A DNA stretch of 64,000 bases from Actinomycetes bacterium (GCA_021837305.1 JAKBGV010000002.1:52197-116196), one strand, 5' to 3'. Shown: positions 48,362-58,606, numbered from the stretch's first letter. Notes: a model not told the origin generated them from the sequence alone. Program-made: numbers and translations.

Positions 48362-49725
48362 TGCACCGCCTTTCGAAGTGACTCGACGTAGGCGTCGAGT
48401 TCCCGTTGGGTCCGCCGTTCGGTGACCGCGACGAGCAGGACCGTGGACGGGTCGTGCTCGACCGACGGGTCGGGTCCACCAGTCAAGGCCGAGACCGACA
48501 GACCCGCGAGGATCCCGTCGGCCGCCATCGTCGCGATCACCTCGTCGGCTGGGCGCGCCAGGCGCACGGCGAACTCGCGCAGGAACGGAGCTGGGGCCAA
48601 CGGCTCGACCCCCTCGATCGCGGTGACCGCGTCAAAGAGCTCGTGCGCCCCGGTGGCACTCGCCACCGCGACTTGACGCAGTCCCGCGGTGCCGAGCCAG
48701 CCGAGCTGGATCGCCGCGGTGACGGCCATCAAGGTCTGGTTCGTGCAGACGTTCGAGGTCGCCTTCTCGCGCCGGATGTCCTGTTCGCGGGCGCGAAGCG
48801 TCGTCACGAAGGCCCGCCGGCCGTTGGTGTCGAGGGTCTCGCCCACGATCCGCCCGGGCAGGCGTCGGACGTGCTCGGCGGCCACGGCGAAGAGTCCGAG
48901 GTAGGGGCCGCCGAAGGACAGCGCTGTGCCGAAGGGCTGGCCCTCGCCGACGTAAACGTCGGCGCCCCAGTCCCCCGCCGTGCGCAGGACGCCTGCGGCG
49001 ACCGGGTCCCCGGCCACCACGAAGAGACCACCCAGTCGCGTCGCGTGTTCGCGCGCGCCCGCCATGTCCTCGAGCACACCGAGATAGTTCGGGTAGGCGA
49101 CCACGACCGCGGCCGCCTCGTCGACATTGACGCCCGACCAATCGGTCACGCCGTCCACGAGCGGTACTTCGATCACGTGGTGACCGGTGCCTCGGGCGAA
49201 GGTACGCACCACGGCGCGCCAGTGCGGGTGCACCCCGGCTGAGACGAGCATCGTGGAGCGGCCCGTCGAGCCGCCGGCGAGATTGAGTGCCTCGACGAGC
49301 GCGGTCGCACCGTCATAGAGCGACGCGTTAGCCACCGGCAGCCCGCTCAGCCTCGACACCAGCGTCTGGTACTCGAACAACGTCTGCAGGACCCCCTGGG
49401 CGACCTCGGGCTGGTAGGGCGTGTAGGCCGTCACGAACTCGCTTCGAGAGGCGAGGGCCTTGACGACGTTGGGCACCTCGTGGTCGTAGGCCCCACCCCC
49501 GGCGAAGCAGACCAGCTGGCTCGCGGTGGCACGATTGGCCCGGGTGAACTGTGCGAACTGGTCGGCGACGTCGGGTTCGAAGCGGCCCTCGGGCAGACCC
49601 GTTGCCCCGGCGGCGAGTCGGATCGCGGCTGGGATGTGTGCGAAGAGGTCATCGAGAGACTGAATGCCGAGAAAGGCGAGCATCGCCTCGACCTCGTCGT
49701 CGGTGTGCGGGAGGTAGTCGGCCAC
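48358..49725 (-). CDS. gcvPA: Glycine dehydrogenase (decarboxylating) subunit 1
   Basis: Structural partner of gcvPB; 455 residues. The N-terminus DYLPHTDDEVEAMLAFLG is the family start, and the GTG at 49725 lies one base after the gcvT stop. The open frame extends 15 codons into gcvT without homology. GGGAYDHEVPN and YTPYQPEVAQGVLQ are conserved P-protein motifs. Confidence 0.94.
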   Translation of the reverse strand: MADYLPHTDDEVEAMLAFLGIQSLDDLFAHIPAAIRLAAGATGLPEGRFEPDVADQFAQFTRANRATASQLVCFAGGGAYDHEVPNVVKALASRSEFVTAYTPYQPEVAQGVLQTLFEYQTLVSRLSGLPVANASLYDGATALVEALNLAGGSTGRSTMLVSAGVHPHWRAVVRTFARGTGHHVIEVPLVDGVTDWSGVNVDEAAAVVVAYPNYLGVLEDMAGAREHATRLGGLFVVAGDPVAAGVLRTAGDWGADVYVGEGQPFGTALSFGGPYLGLFAVAAEHVRRLPGRIVGETLDTNGRRAFVTTLRAREQDIRREKATSNVCTNQTLMAVTAAIQLGWLGTAGLRQVAVASATGAHELFDAVTAIEGVEPLAPAPFLREFAVRLARPADEVIATMAADGILAGLSVSALTGGPDPSVEHDPSTVLLVAVTERRTQRELDAYVESLRKAVQ

Positions 49726-49726
49726 G

Positions 49727-50779
49727 TCAGGACGCCTTTCGAACGAAGGGAAGCGCGACGGTCGCCGCATCCACGCTGCGCCCGCGCAGCTCGACGGTGA
49801 CGCGACGACCGGCCTCGAGCACCTCGTCGGCCATCGCGAGGCCGATGCCGCGCTCGAGCACCGGCGAGTAGTTGCCCGACGTCAAGTGCCCGACGGTCCG
49901 TCCGTCGAGACGCATCACACCGCCCTCGCGCAGCGGCTGGCGACCATTGGCGATGACACCCGTGAGGTGGTGCGCGACACCGCGAGCTCGTTCCGCCTCG
50001 ACCGCCGCACGTCCGCGGAAGGTCGGCTTGTCCCACCCGAGCACCCAACCCAGCCCCGCCTCGAGCGTCGTTGATGACAGGTTGAGCTCGTGACCGTAGA
50101 GCGGCAGCGCCGCTTCGAGGCGCAACGTGTCGCGCGCCCCGAGTCCCGCCGGGGTCACCCCCGCCTCGATCAGCTCGTGCAACAGGTCGCGAGCGACCTC
50201 GTTCGGCACGCTCAGCTCGAGTCCGGCCTCACCGGTGTAGCCCGTGCCGGCCACGCGCACCTCCACCCCTCGGAAGTCGAAGCGCGCCACCCGGAATCGT
50301 CCGACTGAGGCGAATCGCTCGTCAACGGCGCGAACGCGGTCGCGGGCACGGGGGCCCTGGACAGCGAGGACGCAGCGCTCGCCCGTGACGTCGACACCGG
50401 GCAGTGCTTCGGTGACGCCCGCCGTGTTCGAGGCGTTCGGCATGACGTCGAACTCCTCGGGGCCCACCCACCACACGATGATGTCGTCCACGACGAACCC
50501 GTCCTCGTTCAAGAGGTGCGTGTACTGGGCGCGACCGGGCTCGATCTTGTCCAGGTCGTTGGTGAGGGTCCCCTGGATCGCGTCGTACATACCGGGACCG
50601 TCGCAGCGCACCGTCCCGAGGTGGCTCACGTCAAAGACCACGGCGTCGCGTCGACAGGCCAGATGCTCGGCCACCGTGCCGGTCTGGTACTGCAGGGGCA
50701 TTGCCCAACCACCGAAGGGGACGATCTTCGCCCCCAGTTCGACGTGGGTGTCATAGAGGAAGGGGCGTCGGTCGGTCAC
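49727..50779 (-). CDS. gcvT: Aminomethyltransferase (T protein) of glycine cleavage
   Basis: Transfers the methylene group from GcvH-bound aminomethyl-lipoate to tetrahydrofolate. It has 350 residues. VVFDVSHLG and GYTGEAGLEL are the folate-site motifs, and GARDTLRLEAALPLYGHEL is the C-terminal signature. The GTG at 50779 is 7 nt after a TAGAGT -10 element, so there is no room for a glycine riboswitch. gcvH is encoded separately at 61 kb. Confidence 0.93.
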   Translation of the reverse strand: MTDRRPFLYDTHVELGAKIVPFGGWAMPLQYQTGTVAEHLACRRDAVVFDVSHLGTVRCDGPGMYDAIQGTLTNDLDKIEPGRAQYTHLLNEDGFVVDDIIVWWVGPEEFDVMPNASNTAGVTEALPGVDVTGERCVLAVQGPRARDRVRAVDERFASVGRFRVARFDFRGVEVRVAGTGYTGEAGLELSVPNEVARDLLHELIEAGVTPAGLGARDTLRLEAALPLYGHELNLSSTTLEAGLGWVLGWDKPTFRGRAAVEAERARGVAHHLTGVIANGRQPLREGGVMRLDGRTVGHLTSGNYSPVLERGIGLAMADEVLEAGRRVTVELRGRSVDAATVALPFVRKAS

Positions 50780-50786
50780 GAGGCCA

Positions 50787-50792
50787 ACTCTA
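50787..50792 (-). promoter_or_regulatory. -10 element of a leaderless promoter (gcvT operon)
   Basis: TAGAGT on the minus strand, 7 nt before the gcvT GTG. Confidence 0.5.
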
Positions 50793-51188
50793 CGCCGCGA
50801 CGTTACCGAGGGTCCCGAGGGCGTGGCGCCTGAGCAACGCGACGAAATCGCGTTGGTAGACGACCACGATCTCGAGCTCGGGATAGAGCGCACGAAAGGC
50901 GCGGACCTTCTGGTTCTTCTTAGTGACGAGTCGTTGGTCTGACACCGTGAGTTCGACGAACAGGCGATGCTCGGGTAGGTAGAAGTCGGGCCGAAAGCCG
51001 CGGATGGCGCGACCGTTGTCGTCCCAGACGAGAGGAAACTCCACGGGCTCGTAGCGCCACGACACACCGTAGAGCGTCATCAGATTCGCAAGGACCCGTT
51101 CACTCGGGTGCGCGAAATCGGCCGTTGGTCGATCGAGACAGGACGGGTGACGACGCGACGCGACGCCATCGGGGTCTTCGGACATCAC
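50790..51188 (-). CDS. PD-(D/E)XK-like endonuclease-fold protein, unknown
   Basis: 132 residues. The segment GFRPDFYLPEHRLFVELTVSD followed by KKNQK resembles the core of the restriction-endonuclease-like fold (acidic D, then E, with a downstream Lys), as in VSR/DUF559-type proteins. The ATG overlaps the MerR gene's stop, so the two are translationally coupled. Catalytic activity and target are unknown. Confidence 0.6.
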   Translation of the reverse strand: MMSEDPDGVASRRHPSCLDRPTADFAHPSERVLANLMTLYGVSWRYEPVEFPLVWDDNGRAIRGFRPDFYLPEHRLFVELTVSDQRLVTKKNQKVRAFRALYPELEIVVVYQRDFVALLRRHALGTLGNVAA

Positions 51189-51640
51189 GCCGAACGAGTC
51201 TCCCTCTCCGACGTCGTCTCTTGGACCGAGTTGATCGTGGTCGAGAGTTCGGCGACCACGCCACCCAGCGGAACGATATTGAAGACACCTTGGCCGCCGC
51301 GTAGCAGGTCGACGAGGTCGCCGTCACTGTGGGCGAGCACGGATCCGTGCTCACTCAGCACGAGACTCGCCGATGCCAAGTCAGCGCCGAGGGCGCCACG
51401 AAGACACTCCACCGCCTGACGCGCCTTGGCGAGTGCGACACCGGCGTCTAGGAGCGATTTGATGACCTTTACCTCGAGGACGTCGCCGTAGCTGTAGGCG
51501 CGCTTGGAACCGCTCCCCGTCGCCGGCGTGATTGACGGCGTCACCAACCCCGTCCTCGCCCAGTAGTCGAGCTGACGATAGGTGACCCCCGTCAGCCGAC
51601 AGACCAGCGGACCACTGAATCCCGTCGTACGTTGCATCAT
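51185..51640 (-). CDS. MerR-family regulator, ResR/Rv1830-like
   Basis: 151 residues. The N-terminal winged helix has GVTYRQLDYWARTGLVTPSI, very close to M. tuberculosis Rv1830 (ResR), as is the later DLLRGGQGVFNI region. ATG 51640 (or the next codon, also ATG) follows GGGAGGGACGGGA. It sits between thiG and gcvT; Rv1830 also lies near glycine cleavage genes in mycobacteria. A perfect 16-bp palindrome lies about 45 bp upstream. Confidence 0.85.
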   Translation of the reverse strand: MMQRTTGFSGPLVCRLTGVTYRQLDYWARTGLVTPSITPATGSGSKRAYSYGDVLEVKVIKSLLDAGVALAKARQAVECLRGALGADLASASLVLSEHGSVLAHSDGDLVDLLRGGQGVFNIVPLGGVVAELSTTINSVQETTSERETRSA

Positions 51641-51683
51641 TCCCGTCCCTCCCGACCGAGGCACTCCCAGCGTACCAGTGCGG

Positions 51684-51699
51684 ACTACACGCGTGTAGT
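51684..51699. promoter_or_regulatory. Perfect 16-bp palindrome upstream of the MerR gene
   Basis: ACTACACGCGTGTAGT is fully self-complementary and lies between the regulator start (51640) and the thiG stop (51717). Candidate autoregulatory operator. Confidence 0.5.
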
Positions 51700-51716
51700 T
51701 AGCCGACCGAGTCCGC

Positions 51717-52592
<876 letters not shown>

Positions 52593-52596
52593 TTAC

Positions 52597-52602
52597 TAGG
52601 GT
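52597..52602 (+). promoter_or_regulatory. -10 element of a leaderless promoter (thiD)
   Basis: TAGGGT, 6 nt before the GTG at 52609. Confidence 0.6.
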
Positions 52603-52608
52603 TGCTGC

Positions 52609-53430
52609 GTGGAACCACTCACCGCTCTCACCATCGCGGGTTCGGACTCCGGCGGTGGCGCCGGTATCCAGGCCGACCTTCGTACCTTCAGCGCGTTCAA
52701 CGTGCACGGTACGACCGCCATCACCGCGGTCACGGCCCAGAACACGCTCGCGGTGACGCGCGTCGCCGCGCTCGACCCCGAGGACGTGCGCGCCCAGGTC
52801 GACGCCGTGCTCTCGGACTTCGCGGTCGCCGCGGTCAAGACCGGGATGCTCGCCCAGCCCGCCACGGTGCTCCTCGTCGCCGAACTGGCCCGATCGGGCC
52901 ACCTGGACAACCTCGTCGTCGACCCCGTACTCGTCTCGACGACCGGCCACGCGCTCATGGACGACGGCGGCGTCGAGGCGTACCGTGACGCACTGGTGCC
53001 TCACGCGATGCTGATAACGCCGAACCTGCGCGAAGCAGCCGTGCTCGCTGGCGTCGACGTGCACGACGTTTCGACCCTCGAGGACATGATCGAGCTCGCT
53101 CGAGCACTGCTGGCCCTCGGACCACGCGCGGTGCTCGTGAAGGGCGGCCACCTGCGCACTAATTCTTCGGCCGAGTCACACGCACCGGACGTCCTGCTAA
53201 ACGAGGATGGCGTCACGGTACTCGACGGTCCGCGGATCGAGACCACCAACGACCACGGCACCGGCTGCTCGCTCGCCGCGGCCATCGCCGCCGGACTCGC
53301 CCACGGCCGTCCACTGCCCGACGCGGTTCGTGACGCGAAGTCCTTCGTGCTCGCCGCGCTCGCCTCGGCCGCCGACTGGCACCTCGGCCACGGACACGGG
53401 CCCATCGACCACCTGGGGTGGAACGCGTGA
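52609..53430 (+). CDS. thiD: Hydroxymethylpyrimidine/phosphomethylpyrimidine kinase
   Basis: Phosphorylates HMP and HMP-P for thiamine synthesis. The 273-residue ribokinase-fold protein starts [17 protein letters not shown], the ThiD signature for HMP and phosphate binding. It continues with VKTGML and VDPVLVST and ends with the catalytic [19 protein letters not shown] (anion hole and base Asp). Divergent from thiG, 112 bp apart, each with its own leaderless promoter. Confidence 0.95.
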   Translation: MEPLTALTIAGSDSGGGAGIQADLRTFSAFNVHGTTAITAVTAQNTLAVTRVAALDPEDVRAQVDAVLSDFAVAAVKTGMLAQPATVLLVAELARSGHLDNLVVDPVLVSTTGHALMDDGGVEAYRDALVPHAMLITPNLREAAVLAGVDVHDVSTLEDMIELARALLALGPRAVLVKGGHLRTNSSAESHAPDVLLNEDGVTVLDGPRIETTNDHGTGCSLAAAIAAGLAHGRPLPDAVRDAKSFVLAALASAADWHLGHGHGPIDHLGWNA

Positions 53431-53981
53431 GCGAACCCGCGAAGCCACCACTCACCACGACGACGAGCATCCTGCCCGCGGCGATCATCATCGGCATCGC
53501 GGTCGTGACGCTCGTGACCTTCATGATCGTGAACCTGGTCGCCAACCCGACGGTGACGACCAGCACCACCGAGGCGGTCGTCGTCGGTGGCCTCGCCACC
53601 GCGCCTTCGAACGCACCGGTCGCGGGTTGTCACGAGAGCGGCAGCCCACCGGGGAACATCGTCGGCGCACTCGTGGTTCCCGTGCACACCGTGGACGTCT
53701 CGCCGATCCAGCACCTCAACGGCGGCGCCGGCGACTACGACTGCCTGGCGTCACTCGCCACCACGACTACCACCGGGTCCCTGCTCGGTTACTACCGGAC
53801 CCACCTCGAGGCCGAGGGGTGGAACCTCTTCTCGAGCGGTTCGACCTCCGGCCCCCAGCTCCTCTTCCAGAAGGCCGGCAGCGACACCTTCTACTGGGTG
53901 GTCGGCGTCACCGTGACCCATGCAGCGCACGGCACCGTGCGATGGACCTACCGGATCTACCAGAACTCGTCGGCGATCTAG
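53427..53981 (+). CDS. Membrane-anchored extracytoplasmic protein, unknown
   Basis: 184 residues from a GTG overlapping the thiD stop. A short cytoplasmic N-terminus precedes one transmembrane helix (about residues 15-38), a Thr/Ser-rich linker, then a domain of about 120 residues with two Cys and aromatic-rich strands (GWNLFSSGSTSGPQLLFQK). No family recognised. Its last bases overlap the convergent glycosyltransferase gene. Confidence 0.65.
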   Translation: MSEPAKPPLTTTTSILPAAIIIGIAVVTLVTFMIVNLVANPTVTTSTTEAVVVGGLATAPSNAPVAGCHESGSPPGNIVGALVVPVHTVDVSPIQHLNGGAGDYDCLASLATTTTTGSLLGYYRTHLEAEGWNLFSSGSTSGPQLLFQKAGSDTFYWVVGVTVTHAAHGTVRWTYRIYQNSSAI

Positions 53982-55267
53982 GCGGTCTCGAGGACCCGTT
54001 CGGGCACGCGCTGCTCGACATCCACGAACGCCCATGACCACAGCGCCAGATTGATCGGGTAGATGATGTAGCCGATCCGCGTCGCCGACGCACTCAGGAT
54101 CACCACGGTGAACGAGATGCTCAAGACAACGAGCAGCTTTGACAGGCTCAACGGCCAGTGCACGCGGACGTGACGCCACACGTAGTACGAGAGGACCAGG
54201 AGCGTCACGGGCGCGAGCACGTGGCCGAGTGGCGCCCACAACGTCGTGAGGATGTGGCCCGGCAGTGGTGAGGCGGCGGGCGATCGTACCCCAGCGACCC
54301 CGAGGGGGAAGGCGAACACGTTGGTCATGAAGGCCCACGGCGCGCGCAACACGAACGGTACGACTGTGACGACCACAATCCCCACCACCATCGCCGCGAC
54401 CGAACGCCACGTCGAGCGACCGCGGGCGTCGCGGCACACCAGCAACGCCCCGAGCGCGACCGGCCACGCCGTCAACTTCATCGCGGCCGCGAGCCCGAAG
54501 CTCACGCCCGCAAGATACCGCTCTCGGCGCTGCAAGCCGACGACCCCGAGCAAGAGTAAGGCGAGGATGGGCATGTCGTCACCACCCGTCGAGAGGAAGA
54601 GCGCCCCCGTGGGTAACGCGACGAGCACCTGGGCGACAAGGATCTTCTTGCCCGGCGGTGCGCGCATCAGAGCGAGCGCCACGCCGAGCACGATAAGGGT
54701 CATCAGGGACATGATGATGCGCGCGTCGGTGAGCCCGAGGCCCTGGTGCGTCTCGGCCGACGGTAGCCCGAAGACGCTCATCAGTGGGAAGTACGGGAAG
54801 AAGGACTCGTAGGCCGGCAGGCCGCGCACCGCGTTCACGATCCGCCCGTTGTGCAGATACGCGCGGTACGGGTCCTTGCCCTTAGCGAGCAGGGCCGCCG
54901 AACGCTCGATCACCGACACCTCGGGTTGGGCGAAACCGACCCCGTGATCGAGCTGGCGCCACCGGGCTTCGAGACCGAGTGGGACCGCGAGACTCCCGAT
55001 CGCGACCAACACGAGCAACGCCACTCGAACGAGCGTCGGGCGTGACCAACGCCGATGTGACGCAAACAGGGCCGCGACCGCGAGCACGGCGTAAGGCGCG
55101 GTGGCGAGGTAGCCCCAGTGCCATTGGGCGGCCTCGCGCGACGACGAGGCCAGACCCAGCGCGAAGACCGACGATGTCCCGTAGAGCCAGGCGTCACGGG
55201 TCAACTCGGGCATAGCGACCCACCACCTGACGAGACGGGTGCGCACGGTCACAAGGCGCGCCAACAC
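53978..55267 (-). CDS. Multispanning glycosyltransferase, GT87/DUF2029-like
   Basis: About 429 residues with roughly ten hydrophobic segments. AKGKDPYRAYL resembles the acidic/DPY loop of polyprenyl-phosphate-dependent mannosyltransferases (GT87, DUF2029). The GTG at 55267 is preferred over one eight codons upstream because a TAGACT -10 lies 7 nt before it. Possible role in lipoglycan or cell-wall sugar transfer; substrate unknown. Confidence 0.6.
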   Translation of the reverse strand: MLARLVTVRTRLVRWWVAMPELTRDAWLYGTSSVFALGLASSSREAAQWHWGYLATAPYAVLAVAALFASHRRWSRPTLVRVALLVLVAIGSLAVPLGLEARWRQLDHGVGFAQPEVSVIERSAALLAKGKDPYRAYLHNGRIVNAVRGLPAYESFFPYFPLMSVFGLPSAETHQGLGLTDARIIMSLMTLIVLGVALALMRAPPGKKILVAQVLVALPTGALFLSTGGDDMPILALLLLGVVGLQRRERYLAGVSFGLAAAMKLTAWPVALGALLVCRDARGRSTWRSVAAMVVGIVVVTVVPFVLRAPWAFMTNVFAFPLGVAGVRSPAASPLPGHILTTLWAPLGHVLAPVTLLVLSYYVWRHVRVHWPLSLSKLLVVLSISFTVVILSASATRIGYIIYPINLALWSWAFVDVEQRVPERVLETA

Positions 55268-55274
55268 GGGGCCG

Positions 55275-55280
55275 AGTCTA
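55275..55280 (-). promoter_or_regulatory. -10 element of a leaderless promoter (GT87-like)
   Basis: TAGACT on the minus strand, 7 nt before GTG 55267; decides the start. Confidence 0.45.
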
Positions 55281-55297
55281 CCGGCCAGCACCCGAAA

Positions 55298-56077
55298 TCA
55301 CCGGGAGGCCGACGATTGTCGACGTATCGGTGACAGGGTCGCCGGTGGGACTGGACCCCGGAGAAATCGTTGAATCAACGCCGTCGACTCGCGGGGGTAC
55401 TCCTTCAGCACCGCGTGCGACGCCCCCGGCACGATCGCGAGCTGGGCCTCGGGGATGGCGCGATAGAGCGCGATGGTGTCCTCGAGTCGCGTCGAGTCGT
55501 CGTCCCCCGCCATCACGAGTGTCGCCACGTCGATCGACCCCAATTGGTCAGCGGTGAGGTGCGGCTCGCTCTGGAACAACCGGATTGTCTTTTCGGCCAC
55601 GACGCGGGCGTGTGCCAGGCCGTCGGGCGACCGGGTCGCGAAATCGGCGGCCCACTCGTCGAACATCGGCCCCACGGTCGAGAACGGCTCCATCGGTTCG
55701 AGTCCCTCGGGGCTGGTATTGGCCCCAACGGCCACGAGTCGGCCCACCAGTTCTGGCCGTTGCATGGCCACGAGCAGGCCGATAATCGCGCCGTCGCTGT
55801 GACCGATGAGGTGGGCCGGACGGTCCAACCACTCGAGGAACGCGATGGTCTCACGGGCCATCGCGTCATAGTGGAACGGCTCGTCGGTGTCGGCAGTTCG
55901 TCCGTGTCCCCGCCGGTCGAAGGCCGACACGCGGTAGTTGGTACTCAAACGCCGACCGATCGTGCGTCGAAGGCTGGCGCTGCTGCTCAGGCCACCGTGC
56001 AACAACACGACATCGTCGCCGCGTGTGCGTCCAACGGTCACCCACGTCGGATGTCCGTTGAGCCTCACTGTCGTCAC
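55298..56077 (-). CDS. Alpha/beta-fold hydrolase
   Basis: 259 residues. LLHGGLSS forms the oxyanion loop, the nucleophile Ser is in GHSDGA, the acid Asp is in AGDDDST and the His in GASHAV. A generic esterase/lactonase-like hydrolase without a recognisable substrate. The GTG at 56077 is 6 nt after TACGAT. It shares a 37-bp divergent promoter region with the AcuI-like gene. Confidence 0.85.
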   Translation of the reverse strand: MTTVRLNGHPTWVTVGRTRGDDVVLLHGGLSSSASLRRTIGRRLSTNYRVSAFDRRGHGRTADTDEPFHYDAMARETIAFLEWLDRPAHLIGHSDGAIIGLLVAMQRPELVGRLVAVGANTSPEGLEPMEPFSTVGPMFDEWAADFATRSPDGLAHARVVAEKTIRLFQSEPHLTADQLGSIDVATLVMAGDDDSTRLEDTIALYRAIPEAQLAIVPGASHAVLKEYPRESTALIQRFLRGPVPPATLSPIRRQSSASR

Positions 56078-56083
56078 CGGGTC

Positions 56084-56089
56084 ATCGTA
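56084..56089 (-). promoter_or_regulatory. -10 element of a leaderless promoter (alpha/beta hydrolase)
   Basis: TACGAT on the minus strand, 6 nt before the GTG at 56077. Confidence 0.55.
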
Positions 56090-56102
56090 GGCGCGTTCGG
56101 CC

Positions 56103-56108
56103 TAGCCT
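56103..56108 (+). promoter_or_regulatory. -10 element of a leaderless promoter (AcuI-like)
   Basis: TAGCCT, 6 nt before the GTG at 56115; only 13 bp from the opposing -10 element. Confidence 0.6.
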
Positions 56109-56114
56109 GGAGCC

Positions 56115-57101
56115 GTGCAAGCCTTCACCATCACCGAATCGGACGGCGTCCTCGCGCTCGCCGCGCAGTCCGTAGAACCGACCCCGCGAGAGCCCGATGA
56201 CGTGCTCGTGCGCGTGGAGTTCAGCGGGGTCAACTACAAGGACGCCATGGTCGCGAGTCCCCACAGCCGCGTGCGACGCGTGAGCTCACTCGTCGGCGGC
56301 GTGGACGCTGCGGGCGTGATCGAGTCATCCACTGTGCCCGACCTGCCCGAAGGCACCCGGGTCGCGGTGCACGGCGGCGACCTCGGTGTAGCCCGAGACG
56401 GCGGCTTCGCGCAGTACGTCTACGCCCCGCGCCGCTTCATCTCTCCCCTTCCCGAGACGCTGTCCACGAGAGACGCGATGATCATCGGCACCGCGGGTGT
56501 CTCGGCGATGGCGAGCGTCCTGGCCCTCGAAGACCACGGCCTCGACCACGACGGCGAGGTCCTTGTGACCGGTTCGACCGGAGGCGTCGGTTCGCTCGCG
56601 GTCACGATTCTCGCCGCGCGCGGCTACCGGGTCGTCGCCTCCACCGGTTCGGATCACCTCACCGACTGGTTACTCGAACGGGGCGCCACTCGTGTCATCA
56701 AACGCGACCAGGTCGGCGACCGGCCCGACCGCGTGCTCGGCACGGAGCTCTGGTGTGGCGCCGTCGACTGCGTCGGCGGCGAGACCCTCGACCAGGTCTT
56801 GCGCTGCCTGCGCTACGGCGGTGCCGTGGCCGCCAATGGACTCGTCGGCAGCGCCGACCTCGCAACGACCGTCTACCCCTTCATCACCCGGAGTGTCGCC
56901 CTCCTCGGCATCGACGTCGTCGAGGCACCGGCCGCGATTCGCCAGCGGGCCTGGACGAGTCTCGCCGAGACGCTCTCGAGCACCACACTCGAGCCGCTCG
57001 TGGACTCAGTCGTGAACCTCACGCACCTCGCCCAGGCGATCGATGCGCTTCGAGATGGAAAGACCCGCGGCCGGATCCTGGTGGACCCGACCGCGGGTTG
57101 A
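56115..57101 (+). CDS. Medium-chain NADPH oxidoreductase, YhdH/AcuI family
   Basis: 328 residues of the zinc-free MDR superfamily. FSGVNYKDAM and GGVDAAGVIE are the N-terminal signatures; GSTGGVGSLAVTILAARGY binds NADPH; FITRSVALLGIDVVEAP and the R..AW segment match AcuI (acryloyl-CoA reductase) and E. coli YhdH. Likely an acrylyl-CoA or quinone reductase. Confidence 0.85.
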   Translation: MQAFTITESDGVLALAAQSVEPTPREPDDVLVRVEFSGVNYKDAMVASPHSRVRRVSSLVGGVDAAGVIESSTVPDLPEGTRVAVHGGDLGVARDGGFAQYVYAPRRFISPLPETLSTRDAMIIGTAGVSAMASVLALEDHGLDHDGEVLVTGSTGGVGSLAVTILAARGYRVVASTGSDHLTDWLLERGATRVIKRDQVGDRPDRVLGTELWCGAVDCVGGETLDQVLRCLRYGGAVAANGLVGSADLATTVYPFITRSVALLGIDVVEAPAAIRQRAWTSLAETLSSTTLEPLVDSVVNLTHLAQAIDALRDGKTRGRILVDPTAG

Positions 57102-57115
57102 ACCGCCCCCTCGAA

Positions 57116-58606
57116 CTACTCGTCAGCGACGATAGAGCCGATGCGCTCACCGATGCTCGGGTCGCGCTTGACGAGGATCGCCGCGTAGATGACCGCGAGG
57201 ATCACCGCGACTAACGCCATGTACGGGTACCAGTTGTAGGGCGTGGGCTGACCGGGCTTGGCCAGGTAGTACAGCGGCACCAGGATCGTGACGAGCCCGA
57301 GGATCGGCAAGACCCCGTGACGGAAGCCGTTGAAGAGGTCCGGGTGGTGCTTCTTGTAATAGAAGGGCAACGCCAAATTGCTCATCCCGTACACCAGCAG
57401 GATCAGGATCGTGCCGAAGGTCGAGGACTCATAGAAGAGATTCGTCGCACTCATACCCGCCGACGCGCCGTGGCCGCCCAAGAGGTGCCCTAGTCCCCAG
57501 ATACCAATAATCAGCAAGGTGCCCGTGAGGAAGAACAGCAGCGAGTTGACCGGCGTGCGCCGCTTCGAGTCGACCTGGCCGATGAACTTTGGCAACAGCC
57601 CCTCACGACCAGCGTTGAAGATTAACCGGGCCTGGGAGTTGGTCCCCGCGATCAATGCACCGAGCGTCGAGGTCATGCCGGCGAGGAAGGCGAAGAACGC
57701 TGCCGCGCCGATGACGCCCTTGGCAACCACGATGAACGGGATGATGTTGGGGTTACTCAACTTGCCGATGTCACCTGAGAAGCCAATCACCGTGGAGTAC
57801 GCGAAGAGCAAGTAGCTCACCGACATGATCGCGACCGAAGTGAAGACGGCCTTGGGGACGTTCTTGCGCGGGTTGTCCGTCTCCTCGGCGAGTGCCGCGG
57901 AGTTCTCCCAGCCGATGAAGAGGTAGATCGCAAGGGGGAAGCCCGCCGCGAGACCCGAGAATCCATGGGTGATGTTCTTAGGGTTAAACGGCGCCAAGTT
58001 GAGGTGACCGTGGAACTTGATTAAAGCGGCCACGCTCACAACCACGAGCACCAGCATCTCAAAGGCGAAGAAAAAGCCTGCGAGCTTGGTCGACACCGAG
58101 ATGCCTCGAATCATCATGAATGCGGCGAAGGCGAGGAACACCACCGTCCAGATCCCCCACGGCACGCTCTCGAGACCCGAAACGTTGTAGTTCTGCAAGA
58201 GGATCTGAAAGAACCCGCCCACGATGCCAACCACGGACGCCATCGCGGCGATGTAGCCGACGCCGGTGAGCAGCGCAGTCGTCACACCGGTACGCGCACC
58301 GAAGCTCTTGCCCACGAAGGTGATGAACCCACCGGTCGAGGGCATCACTTTGGTGAACTCCGACAAGGTGTTCGCGAGGAACGCGATCGCAATGCCGGCC
58401 GCGAGAATGGTCAACGGTGAGGCGACTCCCGCCGTGTAGGCAAGGAAACCGAAGCCGAAGAAGAAGCTCATCGCCGGACCGATGTTCGCCATCGTCGCGG
58501 CAGCGATGTCAATCGGGCCCAAGACACCACGATGCAATCGCTCGTGGCCACCTTCCATTGTGGGGATCTTCGCCCCCAATAGTTCCGACGAAACCGACTC
58601 GTCCAT
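57116..58606 (-). CDS. APC-superfamily amino-acid permease
   Basis: 496 residues with about twelve transmembrane segments, beginning RGVLGPIDIAAATMANIGPA; the N-terminal GVASPLTIL and SFGARTG regions are typical of APC transporters. The ATG at 58606 follows AGGAGG 4 nt away, so the nine upstream codons of the open frame are not used. Substrate unknown. Downstream of, and convergent with, the AcuI-like gene. Confidence 0.87.
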   Translation of the reverse strand: MDESVSSELLGAKIPTMEGGHERLHRGVLGPIDIAAATMANIGPAMSFFFGFGFLAYTAGVASPLTILAAGIAIAFLANTLSEFTKVMPSTGGFITFVGKSFGARTGVTTALLTGVGYIAAMASVVGIVGGFFQILLQNYNVSGLESVPWGIWTVVFLAFAAFMMIRGISVSTKLAGFFFAFEMLVLVVVSVAALIKFHGHLNLAPFNPKNITHGFSGLAAGFPLAIYLFIGWENSAALAEETDNPRKNVPKAVFTSVAIMSVSYLLFAYSTVIGFSGDIGKLSNPNIIPFIVVAKGVIGAAAFFAFLAGMTSTLGALIAGTNSQARLIFNAGREGLLPKFIGQVDSKRRTPVNSLLFFLTGTLLIIGIWGLGHLLGGHGASAGMSATNLFYESSTFGTILILLVYGMSNLALPFYYKKHHPDLFNGFRHGVLPILGLVTILVPLYYLAKPGQPTPYNWYPYMALVAVILAVIYAAILVKRDPSIGERIGSIVADE

